A stretch of DNA of 64,000 nt from Mucilaginibacter ginkgonis (GTDB taxonomy: Bacteria; Bacteroidota; Bacteroidia; Sphingobacteriales; Sphingobacteriaceae): positions 3,410,001 through 3,474,000 of the forward strand of contig NZ_CP066775.1 in assembly GCF_009754905.2 (NCBI RefSeq). The letters are read 5' to 3'. This document shows positions 1 to 7,326 of this stretch, in pieces. A model generated the notes under the pieces. It had not been told where the DNA came from, did not search any database, and saw only the letters and a program-made list of their open reading frames with translations. Made by a program: the position numbers and the translations under genes. Within the stretch, counting starts at the first letter, position 1. Every line of letters begins with the position of its first letter.

Positions 1-227
1 TTTGCAGAGCTGTAAACCAAGCCAACTTCCGTTATGGCACTTGTGCCTAAATCTGTTACAACACCAGCGCTCGTGAAGCTTGTAGTTGTCACATCTGTAA
101 GCAGCGTTCCGGTTGAGATGGTCGGCGCTGTTGTAGTAGTGCTATCTTTTTTACAAGCAGTAATAGTTAATGCGAAAAAAGCTACAAGGGTTGCAAGCTT
201 TATAGGGAGGGGTAAAAATTGTCTCAC
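1..227 (-). CDS. surface lipoprotein, N-terminal part (cut by window edge)
   Basis: The reverse strand opens at a GTG (225-227) directly behind an in-frame TAA, and no ATG is available, so GTG is the only sensible start. Residues 1-25 form a lipoprotein signal with a hydrophobic stretch LATLVAFFALTITAC; Cys25 would be lipidated. A Thr/Ser linker follows, then a segment ending TDLGTSAITEVGLVYSS, which resembles the beta-sandwich (fibronectin-like) modules repeated in Bacteroidota surface proteins. The gene runs off the left edge, so length and function are unknown. Confidence 0.7.
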   Translation of the reverse strand, partial: MRQFLPLPIKLATLVAFFALTITACKKDSTTTTAPTISTGTLLTDVTTTSFTSAGVVTDLGTSAITEVGLVYSSA

Positions 228-422
228 TGTATCTGTTTTGAATTAAAGGGATGGCATAATTTTACCATACCTAATAGTGCTTCAAAAATAACATTTAAAG
301 CTTTTATAGAGATTATAAAAATCTGCTTTAACTAATTTTAACAAAACAGCATCGCCCTTAAATAAAAAAAGCCGTTGTGATTACAACAGCGTCAATATCT
401 GCACCGGGCAGAGTTTAAGAAT

Positions 423-452
423 AAAGCCCGGCAATTTTCATTACCGGGCTTT
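423..452 (-). terminator. intrinsic terminator of the RRM gene
   Basis: Perfect 9-bp stem AAAGCCCGG/CCGGGCTTT with a 12-base loop, a few bases past the stop of the RRM protein gene, followed on the minus strand by a T-rich stretch. Confidence 0.75.
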
Positions 453-457
453 GTTAT

Positions 458-862
458 TTAGTAACGGCTGCCGCCGTTGCCACCTTTATTGTAACCACCG
501 CCGTTACCGCCGCGGCTGCCGCCACCGTAACCGCCGCCGTTGCCACCACGGCTGCCGCCGCCGTAACCACCGCTGCTGCGGCCACCACCGAAACCGCCGC
601 TACGGCCACCGCCGCCCGCTTTGCGTTCTTCGGCCTGACTTACAGCAATGCTACGACCGCTCACTTCAACACCGTTAAGGCCGTCGATAGCTTTTTGACC
701 GCTTTCGTCATCGCTCATTTCAACAAAGCCAAAACCTTTGCTGCGTCCGGTTTCTCTGTCTATAATAACTTTAGCAGAGCTTACTTCGCCATAAGCTTCA
801 AATAATTCTTTTAAATCTTCTTCCTTTAACGAGTAAGGCAGACTTCCTACAAAAATGTTCAT
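458..862 (-). CDS. RRM-type RNA-binding protein with Gly-rich tail
   Basis: A 134-residue cytoplasmic protein. Residues 1-78 are one RNA recognition motif: RNP2 is IFVGSL (3-8) and RNP1 is KGFGFVEM (about 42-49), with the aromatic residues that stack on RNA bases in place. The rest is a Gly/Arg/Ser/Tyr tail containing two copies of a GGYGGGSRGGNGG unit. This is the architecture of the small glycine-rich RNA-binding proteins of cyanobacteria and Bacteroidota, often linked to cold adaptation or RNA chaperoning; that role is inferred. Monocistronic, with its own terminator. Confidence 0.93.
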   Translation of the reverse strand: MNIFVGSLPYSLKEEDLKELFEAYGEVSSAKVIIDRETGRSKGFGFVEMSDDESGQKAIDGLNGVEVSGRSIAVSQAEERKAGGGGRSGGFGGGRSSGGYGGGSRGGNGGGYGGGSRGGNGGGYNKGGNGGSRY

Positions 863-993
863 TAATTTTAGTTTAATACGTTTTCGGCTTTCAGGCCATT
901 TTTCGGTTGCAATATATAGATAAACTTGATTAAAAAACTTAATATTTATTTTTTAACAATTTTTTTAGATGAATAATGCCATTCACTTTCAGT

Positions 994-1494
994 TCATTGC
1001 AAAACTGCATCGTAACTTAATGTAACAGTGGGCAATAAAGTTGCTGCATCAAGCGGAATCTGGTTATTAGTCAACAGCGGGCTGCGCTTTGCGTAGAACT
1101 GCAGATACTTTCTTTTGATGGCTTGCTGACCTATAGCCGGTAAATTATAATTGATGCTTACGGGCAATAAAAAATCATGCTGCTTTTCATGATCCGGAAT
1201 GATCCATTTTTTGTCTGTCTTTTTAAGCAGATCTGCAACTGGCTGCGCCATGGCTACATCATCGGCATAATAGACCACAATACGTTTAATGTTGCCATCT
1301 ATGTCAGCAGTAAACTTTAGCATCACCAGGCCGGCCGCAACGTTTTTAGTAATATCATTTGTCGGCTCAAAATTTTGCTTAAAGAACGAATTCATCACCT
1401 CCTGGCCTCCCTGAAACGGAAAAGCCAATTCTTTTTGCGCCATTGCCGATATTGAAACCATAACGGCGGCTGCCAATACTACTAATCTCTTCAT
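994..1494 (-). CDS. secreted protein of unknown function, possibly TonB-C-like fold
   Basis: 166 residues. The N-terminus MKRLVVLAAAVMVSISAMAQ is a clear signal peptide (cleavage after AMA), so the protein is periplasmic or exported. The middle reads MLKFTADIDGNIKRIVVYY, then a helix, then KKWIIPDHEKQHDFLLPVSI, which follows the beta-alpha-beta layout of the TonB C-terminal domain (compare KWKPGKQNGKPVRQQYTIPI in tonB of this window), but the resemblance is weak. Starts immediately after the stop of the methyltransferase gene, so the two form an operon. Function not known. Confidence 0.8.
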   Translation of the reverse strand: MKRLVVLAAAVMVSISAMAQKELAFPFQGGQEVMNSFFKQNFEPTNDITKNVAAGLVMLKFTADIDGNIKRIVVYYADDVAMAQPVADLLKKTDKKWIIPDHEKQHDFLLPVSINYNLPAIGQQAIKRKYLQFYAKRSPLLTNNQIPLDAATLLPTVTLSYDAVLQ

Positions 1495-2667
1495 TTAAAT
1501 TACTTTGGGCTCTCGTTTGCTGCCATCGTACAATTCATATTCCAGCAAACGGCAATCAAGCTTTCCGTTATAATATTCTATCCTGCGTTTGGCTGTAAGG
1601 CCAATCTTCTTCGCCAGATCAGGGTTGCCGGTAAACACATATCCGGTGTAACCACGGCATTTTTGTTTTAAAAAGTCGCCGATGCGTTTGTAAGTGATCT
1701 CGAGTTTGGTGTGTGTTCCTAACCGCTCGCCATACTCGGGGTTAAACATCACCACTCCTGTACCCTCAGGCACTTCGGTATCGGCAAAATCACAAACAGC
1801 AAAATCTATTAAATGTTCTACACCCGCTGTTTTTGCGTTTTTACGCGACACTTCTATTGCATCATCAGATATATCCGTCGCGATGATCTTAAAGTCAAGT
1901 TGTTTAATAGCCTTGTCCTTTAAGACACGCCGTTGCTCAAAGAAAACCTGCTCGTCATAGCCCAGAAAGTGCATAAAGCTAAAGTTCATCCTGAAGAAAC
2001 CCGGCGGCTTTTCAGTCGCCAGCAGGGCGGCTTCTATTGCCAAAGTCCCCGATCCGCACATGGGATTAATGAAGTTGCTTTTTCTGTCCCATTTAGAAGC
2101 CATAATTGTTGAAGCGGCCAAAGCCTCCAACATAGGCGCTTTACCTGGTATTTTGCGGTAACTATGCTTTGCTAAAGTTTCGCCGGAAGTATCGATGAAT
2201 ATATCCGCGCGGTCGTCTTGCCAATAAAGATGCAGCACCGCTTTGTTTTGATCTGCACCAGAATTTGGGCGGATGCCTTTTACAGATTTTATCCTGTCTA
2301 CTACCGCGTCTTTGACTTTTACGTTAGAGAAAAGCGGTGTTAAAATATGCTCATTATTTACGTTTGATGTGATCGAAAAATAGCCGGAAAAATCGATCAG
2401 TTTTTCCCACTCGATCTGTACCAGGTTGTCATAAAGTTCTTTGGGATCGGCTGCGGTAAAACTTTTAAGTAAATACAGCACCTGGCTTGCACAGCGCAGG
2501 TTAAGATTTAACGGGATGCAATCATTCACTGTGCCCTTAAGCTCAACCCCGGTTGCAAAAGCGCGATCAACCGTATAACCCAGACCCTCAACTTCGCTCT
2601 GCAAGTAAGGCGATAACCTTTTATTGCAGGTAATAATGATCTTACTCTCTGTATCAAAAACATTCAT
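1495..2667 (-). CDS. THUMP-domain class I SAM-dependent RNA methyltransferase (RlmL-like)
   Basis: 390 residues, cytoplasmic. The N-terminal half corresponds to the ferredoxin-like/THUMP RNA-binding region; the C-terminal half is the methyltransferase. The SAM-binding signature is NPMCGSGTLAIEAAL and the catalytic motif IV is NPEYGERLG. This family contains the N-terminal part of E. coli RlmL/YcbY (23S rRNA m2G2445) and is often mislabelled as an N6-adenine DNA methylase. The target here is inferred to be rRNA. Motif IV normally reads NPPYG; the second proline is Glu here. First gene of a two-gene unit. Confidence 0.9.
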   Translation of the reverse strand: MNVFDTESKIIITCNKRLSPYLQSEVEGLGYTVDRAFATGVELKGTVNDCIPLNLNLRCASQVLYLLKSFTAADPKELYDNLVQIEWEKLIDFSGYFSITSNVNNEHILTPLFSNVKVKDAVVDRIKSVKGIRPNSGADQNKAVLHLYWQDDRADIFIDTSGETLAKHSYRKIPGKAPMLEALAASTIMASKWDRKSNFINPMCGSGTLAIEAALLATEKPPGFFRMNFSFMHFLGYDEQVFFEQRRVLKDKAIKQLDFKIIATDISDDAIEVSRKNAKTAGVEHLIDFAVCDFADTEVPEGTGVVMFNPEYGERLGTHTKLEITYKRIGDFLKQKCRGYTGYVFTGNPDLAKKIGLTAKRRIEYYNGKLDCRLLEYELYDGSKREPKVI

Positions 2668-2742
2668 TAACGGCGAATTTATAATTAAAAATTTATAGCT
2701 TTATTTGTTAAACGCTAACTTTACATTTTAAAAGTTTCATAG

Positions 2743-3108
2743 ATGGATATTAAAGGCAAAGTACACGAAGTGTCGCCAACCCAACAGGTTACAGAGACCC
2801 TTAAGAAAAGAGAACTGATCTTAGAATATATAGAAAATCCTCAATACCCTGAGTATCTGAAATTTGAGGCGATACAAGACCGTTGCAATTTGCTTGATAA
2901 TGTTCAGGTGGGTGATAACGTTGATGTGTCTTTTAACTTAAAAGGCCGCCCATGGACAGATAAAACCGGCAAAAAAACGTACTTTAACTCTTTGCAGTTA
3001 TGGAAGATCAATAAAATTGACGGTGGCGCTGCAGGTTCATCTGCTCCGGAATATGCTCCGCCTGTAGATTTAACCTCATCTGCAGATGACGACGATCTGC
3101 CGTTTTAA
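2743..3108 (+). CDS. DUF3127 protein with SSB-like acidic C-terminal tip
   Basis: 121 residues, no signal peptide. The body (about 1-95) matches DUF3127, a Bacteroidota family with an OB-fold-like beta pattern (MDIKGKVHEVSPTQQV ... LKGRPWTDKTGKKTYFNSL). It is followed by a Ser/Ala/Pro linker and ends in DDDDLPF. That ending copies the tip of single-stranded DNA-binding proteins (DDDIPF), which recruits partner enzymes. Single-stranded nucleic acid binding is therefore an inference from fold and tail. Divergent from the RNA methyltransferase, with its own terminator. Confidence 0.85.
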   Translation: MDIKGKVHEVSPTQQVTETLKKRELILEYIENPQYPEYLKFEAIQDRCNLLDNVQVGDNVDVSFNLKGRPWTDKTGKKTYFNSLQLWKINKIDGGAAGSSAPEYAPPVDLTSSADDDDLPF

Positions 3109-3110
3109 CA

Positions 3111-3145
3111 GCCTCACCTAAATCCTCTCCAAAGGAGAGGACTTT
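3111..3145. repeat. palindromic interspersed repeat (CTCTCC-AAA-GGAGAG family)
   Basis: Contains the palindrome CCTCTCCAAAGGAGAGG. The same core recurs at 24780, 34175, 39500 and, in variant forms, at 26230, 34300, 35800 and 39563. Confidence 0.8.
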
Positions 3146-3152
3146 AAAATAA

Positions 3153-3188
3153 AAAGCCCTTTAAGATCTTCTTAAAGGGCTTTGCTTT
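3153..3188 (+). terminator. intrinsic terminator of the DUF3127 gene
   Basis: Near-perfect stem AAAGCCCTTTAAGA against TCTTAAAGGGCTTT, followed by GCTTTTAT. Confidence 0.8.
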
Positions 3189-3198
3189 TATAAGTTTG

Positions 3199-3241
3199 AC
3201 CTCTCCCCAACCCCCCCCCAAAAAAAAAAAGGGGGAGGTTC
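3199..3241. repeat. degenerate repeat with homopolymer runs
   Basis: A variant of the palindromic repeat family (CCTCTCCCC ... GGGGGAGG) whose centre has become C9, A11 and G5 in succession (3211-3235). Confidence 0.6.
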
Positions 3242-3268
3242 TTTATTATTAATCTTTATCTTGGTTCT

Positions 3269-3604
3269 ATGTCTTTATTGTCTGATGAAAAAAAACTCAA
3301 AATTTTAAATGGCGGGGTTATTTTAATTTTCGGCGCAGGTATTTACTTCACTGGAGGATTGTATACCCTTATAATTACCGCAATATTGTTTTTGTTTATT
3401 TATCTATATGCTTATTCACTCATAGGCCTTATTTATACGCGGAAGCAAATAAAATCATGGGTTTTTTATTTAATTTCTGCTATAACATTATCTTCAGTCT
3501 CCGTCGTATATGGATATGTACTTTTAGTGGTTTATCCTTTAATTACTGTATTCATTGTGGCATTTGTAAGTTGGATTGCAAAGATGTTAGGGAGAATCTT
3601 TTAA
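3269..3604 (+). CDS. small integral membrane protein, unknown
   Basis: 111 residues, almost entirely hydrophobic, with about three to four transmembrane segments (roughly 14-30, 32-52, 64-82 and 86-106) and a short charged N-terminus MSLLSDEKKLK. No family is recognised. It sits alone between two terminator-like hairpins and is more AT-rich than its neighbours. A second overlapping frame in this stretch lacks membrane logic and is not called. Confidence 0.6.
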   Translation: MSLLSDEKKLKILNGGVILIFGAGIYFTGGLYTLIITAILFLFIYLYAYSLIGLIYTRKQIKSWVFYLISAITLSSVSVVYGYVLLVVYPLITVFIVAFVSWIAKMLGRIF

Positions 3605-3643
3605 GCGGAAATTTGAAGATATCCTTTGACATGATTATTATAA

Positions 3644-3672
3644 CAAAGCCATTTAAAATTTAAAGGGCTTTG
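3644..3672 (+). terminator. possible terminator behind the membrane protein
   Basis: Short stem CAAAGCC/GGCTTTG with a 15-base loop, about 40 bases after the stop. It lacks a clean T run. Confidence 0.4.
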
Positions 3673-3720
3673 CTGTAGGCTTTTGTTCCTCTTCTTTTAG
3701 AGACGGGTTGGGTGAGGCTT

Positions 3721-4602
3721 TTACTCCTCCTTCATTATATTTTTAGTCACCGATTTGCTGCCTTGTTTAACAACAAGCTTATACATGCCATTTAATGGCA
3801 ATGGAAATGAGCGGCTAAAGCTTTGAGTATTTACCCTGTCGCTCCAAACTATCTTGTCATCACTGTTGATAAATTCAATTGTAGTGGCTGCTTTTGCAGG
3901 CAGGTTAAAGGATAATGTGGTTTTACCGGTAGAAAAATCAGGCACCAACTTAATGTCGCTTATCGCCAAAACTTTTTTATCATCACTTGCTTCATCGGTC
4001 ATTGGCTCTGTAACGCTGTAATTGATGTTTGTGCTTACACCGTTAGCATCCGTATTAGAATAGCTAAAGCGCTGGCTGTTGCGGCGGCTCATTCTCCAAT
4101 CGCGGTTACGGACTGGTCCGTCATTCCGGTCAAAACGTAAGCGCATCGGGCGATCACCTGCAGGCGGCGGTGGCATCATATTGTCTCCATCTGTCCTGAA
4201 AGAAAACGTCATTGTTTTAACGCTATCCTTTAAAGGTCTCAAGTGCATTGGCCTTTGTACTGCAGCACCGCCAACGTAGTCGCCATATTGGTGCGCCATA
4301 CCATCGCCTGCAATCATAGGCGGTTGTCCCGGAACGCCATCCATACGGCGCTCAATAATCACGCGTCTGCGCTGGCCATCGCCCTTTAGCTTATTCATGT
4401 CGGTCATTGCGCTTGCGCGCTCTGCCGGCGATAAGGTTTTAATGTTCTTTCCGTTAATAACAGTATCGCCGTTGGTAATAACGATCTCTGTATTCTTTTG
4501 GCTTTGTGCCATCACGACCGATGGGATAACGAAGATGGCGGCAATGCTCAATGCAAAAACAAGCTCGAAGCCTGGTTTCGCGGTTATTTGGGGTAATTTC
4601 AT
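3721..4602 (-). CDS. secreted protein with sorting-domain-like C-terminus
   Basis: 293 residues from the ATG at 4600-4602; an upstream in-frame start at 4650 would place charged residues before the signal peptide and is less likely. The segment FELVFALSIAAIFVIPSVVMAQ is a signal peptide or anchor. The middle is Arg/Met/Pro-rich with no recognised domain. The last 75 or so residues (DFSTGKTTLSFNLPAKAATTI, a short gap, then YKLVVKQGSKSVTKNI) resemble the beta-sandwich C-terminal sorting domains of the type IX secretion system. Divergent from the histidine kinase gene at 4738. Biological role unknown. Confidence 0.75.
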   Translation of the reverse strand: MKLPQITAKPGFELVFALSIAAIFVIPSVVMAQSQKNTEIVITNGDTVINGKNIKTLSPAERASAMTDMNKLKGDGQRRRVIIERRMDGVPGQPPMIAGDGMAHQYGDYVGGAAVQRPMHLRPLKDSVKTMTFSFRTDGDNMMPPPPAGDRPMRLRFDRNDGPVRNRDWRMSRRNSQRFSYSNTDANGVSTNINYSVTEPMTDEASDDKKVLAISDIKLVPDFSTGKTTLSFNLPAKAATTIEFINSDDKIVWSDRVNTQSFSRSFPLPLNGMYKLVVKQGSKSVTKNIMKEE

Positions 4603-4737
4603 GTTGTATATAGTTTTACTTCTCAAATGTAACAAACAACATAACGCCAATGTGTTAAACTGGCTGCTTAAAAATGTTAAAATTTGTTAAAGCTAATCTG
4701 TGCCACAGCTTTTTAAAATATTTTTGTTTGGCAAATA

Positions 4738-6582
4738 ATGAAGAAGAAAAGCATTGTTTTAATTATAGGACTCATGGGCTTCGCGCTGTTAGGCGTGCTG
4801 TTTATGCAGCTGTACTTTCTGCGCCAGGCTTATTCCCTGCAGGTAGACTTGTTTGACCATTCTGTAAAAGAAGCACTTAACACAGTTGTAAACAAAGTTG
4901 CCCGCGTTGATGCTATAAACTTTTTAAACGAAAAAGCCCGTGCCAATGATGAGCGGGATATGCGCCAGCGCAATTATAATTTGATGGTGCGCAGTATACA
5001 CAGCAGTACGTTAGGCAACAAAACCGTTATCTCAGATAGTTCTGCTTTGCGCAAAAAAAACACCGCGCATCAGCGGCACATCGCTTTGCTTCGCGATAGT
5101 TTAAAGCACATTATTTTAAGTAATAAGCTGGACGACGAAATCTACACTTTAGCACAGGAGGGTTCTGTAAACTATAAGATAAACGTCTCTGAATTTATAG
5201 ATGAGTACGGCATAGTACATCGGCGGATGATGCCCGAAATCATTTCGCCGCTGCATGCCATGCAGAAGCGTCATATCAAGCTTTCTAAATTCGATACGAT
5301 ACGTTATCAATATATAGACCCGCAGTTTGGCCCGCAAACTATGATCATACCGCAAATTAACCCCGAGTGGGCCCGTTTGCAAATGCGTAAAGAAAAGGAG
5401 CGGCAAATTCGTCAGGTAAAAAAAATACTAGCGACAGACTCATTAGCCAACCTGCCAAGATCACAAAAGCCGCAGCAGCAGCCAAGTGTTATACAAAATC
5501 TGGCTATGGAATACCAGCGCGCAGGTAAACCGCTTGAGAAACGTATCGACTCTGTTTGGATAGATTCTGTCTTACGCCTGGAACTGCAAAATAAGGGTAT
5601 AACTCTGCCTTTCAGTTACGAAGTAAGCACGGCTAATAATGATTCGCTGATATTTTCCCGCGCGCTTGACACCGGCAGCAAGCCTTCTTTCCTGGCGGCA
5701 AATACCTATGAGATGCCAATTTTTGGTAAGGAAGTAGTAAGTGACCCGGGTAAAATCAGGATCACGTTTCCTCAAAAAAGTTCTTTCTTACTTAGCCGCA
5801 TGACTTACAGCATGGCTACAAGCGGGGCATTGATGCTGGTGCTAATATTGTGCTTTGGTTATACCATCTTCTCTATATTAAAACAGAAGAAGATATCAGA
5901 GATGAAGACAGATTTCATCAACAACATGACCCACGAGTTTAAAACGCCTGTATCCACAATCATGATAGCCAGCGAAGCGCTAAAAGATGTGGAAATTGCC
6001 GAAGACAGGACGAGGGTGGCCAAACTTGCCGGCATCATTTATGAAGAAAACGCGCGCCTTGGCAGCCATATAGAACGCGTGCTGAATATTGCCCGTATAG
6101 AAAAGAACGACTTTAAACTGGATGTTAAACCGGTTGATGTGAACGAGATGGTGGCTGCCGTGCTTGATAGCATGGAGCTGAAGTTGCAAAAGTACAATGC
6201 TCAGACAACAATGCACTTAGAAGCTGACGACAGCATTATTATGGCCGATGAACTGCATTTCTCAAACGTGTTATACAACCTCATAGACAATGCGTTAAAA
6301 TACAGTGACAAGGATCCGAAGATTACCATAAGCACGTTGAATGCCGATGGCCAGATTGTGGTTTGTGTAGCAGATGAAGGCATTGGCATGAGCCGCGACC
6401 AGCAGACCAAGATCTTTGAGCAGTTTTACCGCGTGCCTACCGGCAACTTGCATGACGTGAAAGGATTCGGTTTGGGGCTTAGTTATGTGAACACCATTGT
6501 TAAGCGATTGAACGGCAGCATCGGGGTACGGTCTGAAAAAGATAAAGGGTCTGAGTTTGAATTAAAATTTGCGCTTGCTTAA
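4738..6582 (+). CDS. membrane sensor histidine kinase
   Basis: 614 residues. One transmembrane helix at about 5-27, a large periplasmic part of about 330 residues containing a Gln/Pro-rich stretch, a second helix at about 361-381, then HisKA with the phospho-acceptor His399 in NNMTHEFKTP, and a HATPase_c domain (N box NLIDNALKYSDK, G boxes DEGIGMS and GFGLGLSYV). It phosphorylates the regulator encoded next, whose ATG overlaps this stop codon by one base. The periplasmic domain is not recognised, so the signal is unknown. A -7-like box TATTTTTG lies at 4719-4726, very close to the start. Confidence 0.95.
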   Translation: MKKKSIVLIIGLMGFALLGVLFMQLYFLRQAYSLQVDLFDHSVKEALNTVVNKVARVDAINFLNEKARANDERDMRQRNYNLMVRSIHSSTLGNKTVISDSSALRKKNTAHQRHIALLRDSLKHIILSNKLDDEIYTLAQEGSVNYKINVSEFIDEYGIVHRRMMPEIISPLHAMQKRHIKLSKFDTIRYQYIDPQFGPQTMIIPQINPEWARLQMRKEKERQIRQVKKILATDSLANLPRSQKPQQQPSVIQNLAMEYQRAGKPLEKRIDSVWIDSVLRLELQNKGITLPFSYEVSTANNDSLIFSRALDTGSKPSFLAANTYEMPIFGKEVVSDPGKIRITFPQKSSFLLSRMTYSMATSGALMLVLILCFGYTIFSILKQKKISEMKTDFINNMTHEFKTPVSTIMIASEALKDVEIAEDRTRVAKLAGIIYEENARLGSHIERVLNIARIEKNDFKLDVKPVDVNEMVAAVLDSMELKLQKYNAQTTMHLEADDSIIMADELHFSNVLYNLIDNALKYSDKDPKITISTLNADGQIVVCVADEGIGMSRDQQTKIFEQFYRVPTGNLHDVKGFGLGLSYVNTIVKRLNGSIGVRSEKDKGSEFELKFALA

Positions 6583-7274
6583 TGAAGAAAATACTACTGG
6601 TGGAGGATGATCCTAATCTGGGTTTGCTGTTACAGGATTACCTGCAGTTAAAAGGCAAGTTCGACGTGGTACTAAGCAAAGACGGCGATGAGGGTCTGCG
6701 TGAGTTTACTAAATCAAGCTATGATCTGTTGATCCTCGACGTAATGATGCCCAAAAAAGATGGCTTCACTTTAGGCAAAGAAATACGCAAAATAAACGCT
6801 GATGTGCCTATCATATTCGCGACAGCGAAAGGCATGATAGAAGATAAAACCCAGGCTTTTGGCTTAGGGGGCGACGATTACATCACCAAACCCTTTCGCA
6901 TAGAGGAATTGCTGTTACGCATAAACGCGCTGCTGAAACGCGCTTCGTCGCCTGACAAAAAGGATGTACAACAGCAGTCACAATTCGACATCGGTAAATA
7001 TCATTTCGACTTTACGCAGCAGTTAATTACCAATAACGGCAATCAGCAAAAGCTTTCCACCAAAGAAGCAGAATTGCTGCGTTTGTTATGCCTGCATAAA
7101 AACGAGGTGCTCACCCGCGAAGAAGCTTTATTGAACATCTGGCACGATGATAACTATTTTAACGGTCGCAGTATGGACGTATTTCTGAGTAAACTACGCA
7201 AGTTTCTTAAAGAAGACCCGGCTGTTGAGATCATCAACGTGCATGGCCGGGGCTACAAACTTCTGGTAAACTAA
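6582..7274 (+). CDS. OmpR-family response regulator
   Basis: 230 residues. Receiver domain 1-118 with acidic pocket ED9D10, phospho-acceptor Asp53 in LILDVMMPKKDG, and the conserved Lys in DDYITKPF. The C-terminal winged-helix (about 135-228) has the OmpR/PhoB pattern LSTKEAELLRLLCLHKNEVL and ends GRGYKLLV. Translationally coupled to the kinase through TAATG. Regulated genes are not apparent from the sequence. Confidence 0.96.
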   Translation: MKKILLVEDDPNLGLLLQDYLQLKGKFDVVLSKDGDEGLREFTKSSYDLLILDVMMPKKDGFTLGKEIRKINADVPIIFATAKGMIEDKTQAFGLGGDDYITKPFRIEELLLRINALLKRASSPDKKDVQQQSQFDIGKYHFDFTQQLITNNGNQQKLSTKEAELLRLLCLHKNEVLTREEALLNIWHDDNYFNGRSMDVFLSKLRKFLKEDPAVEIINVHGRGYKLLVN

Positions 7275-7305
7275 AAACCCCTCTTCATAGAAAAGGGGTT
7301 TAAAA
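7275..7305 (+). terminator. terminator of the kinase/regulator operon
   Basis: Stem AAACCCCT/AGGGGTTT with an 11-base loop immediately after the regulator stop codon; the sequence after it is AT-rich. Confidence 0.75.
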
Positions 7306-7326
7306 TATTCTGTAATCATTTTAGGG

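Noticed and set aside
451..678. Plus-strand frame rich in Arg, Cys and His
   Set aside because: It is the antisense of the Gly-rich tail of the RRM protein; the composition is an effect of GGN codons read in reverse.
3457..3663. 68-codon frame overlapping the small membrane protein
   Set aside because: Cys-rich and without membrane logic; the 3269 frame is longer and coherent.
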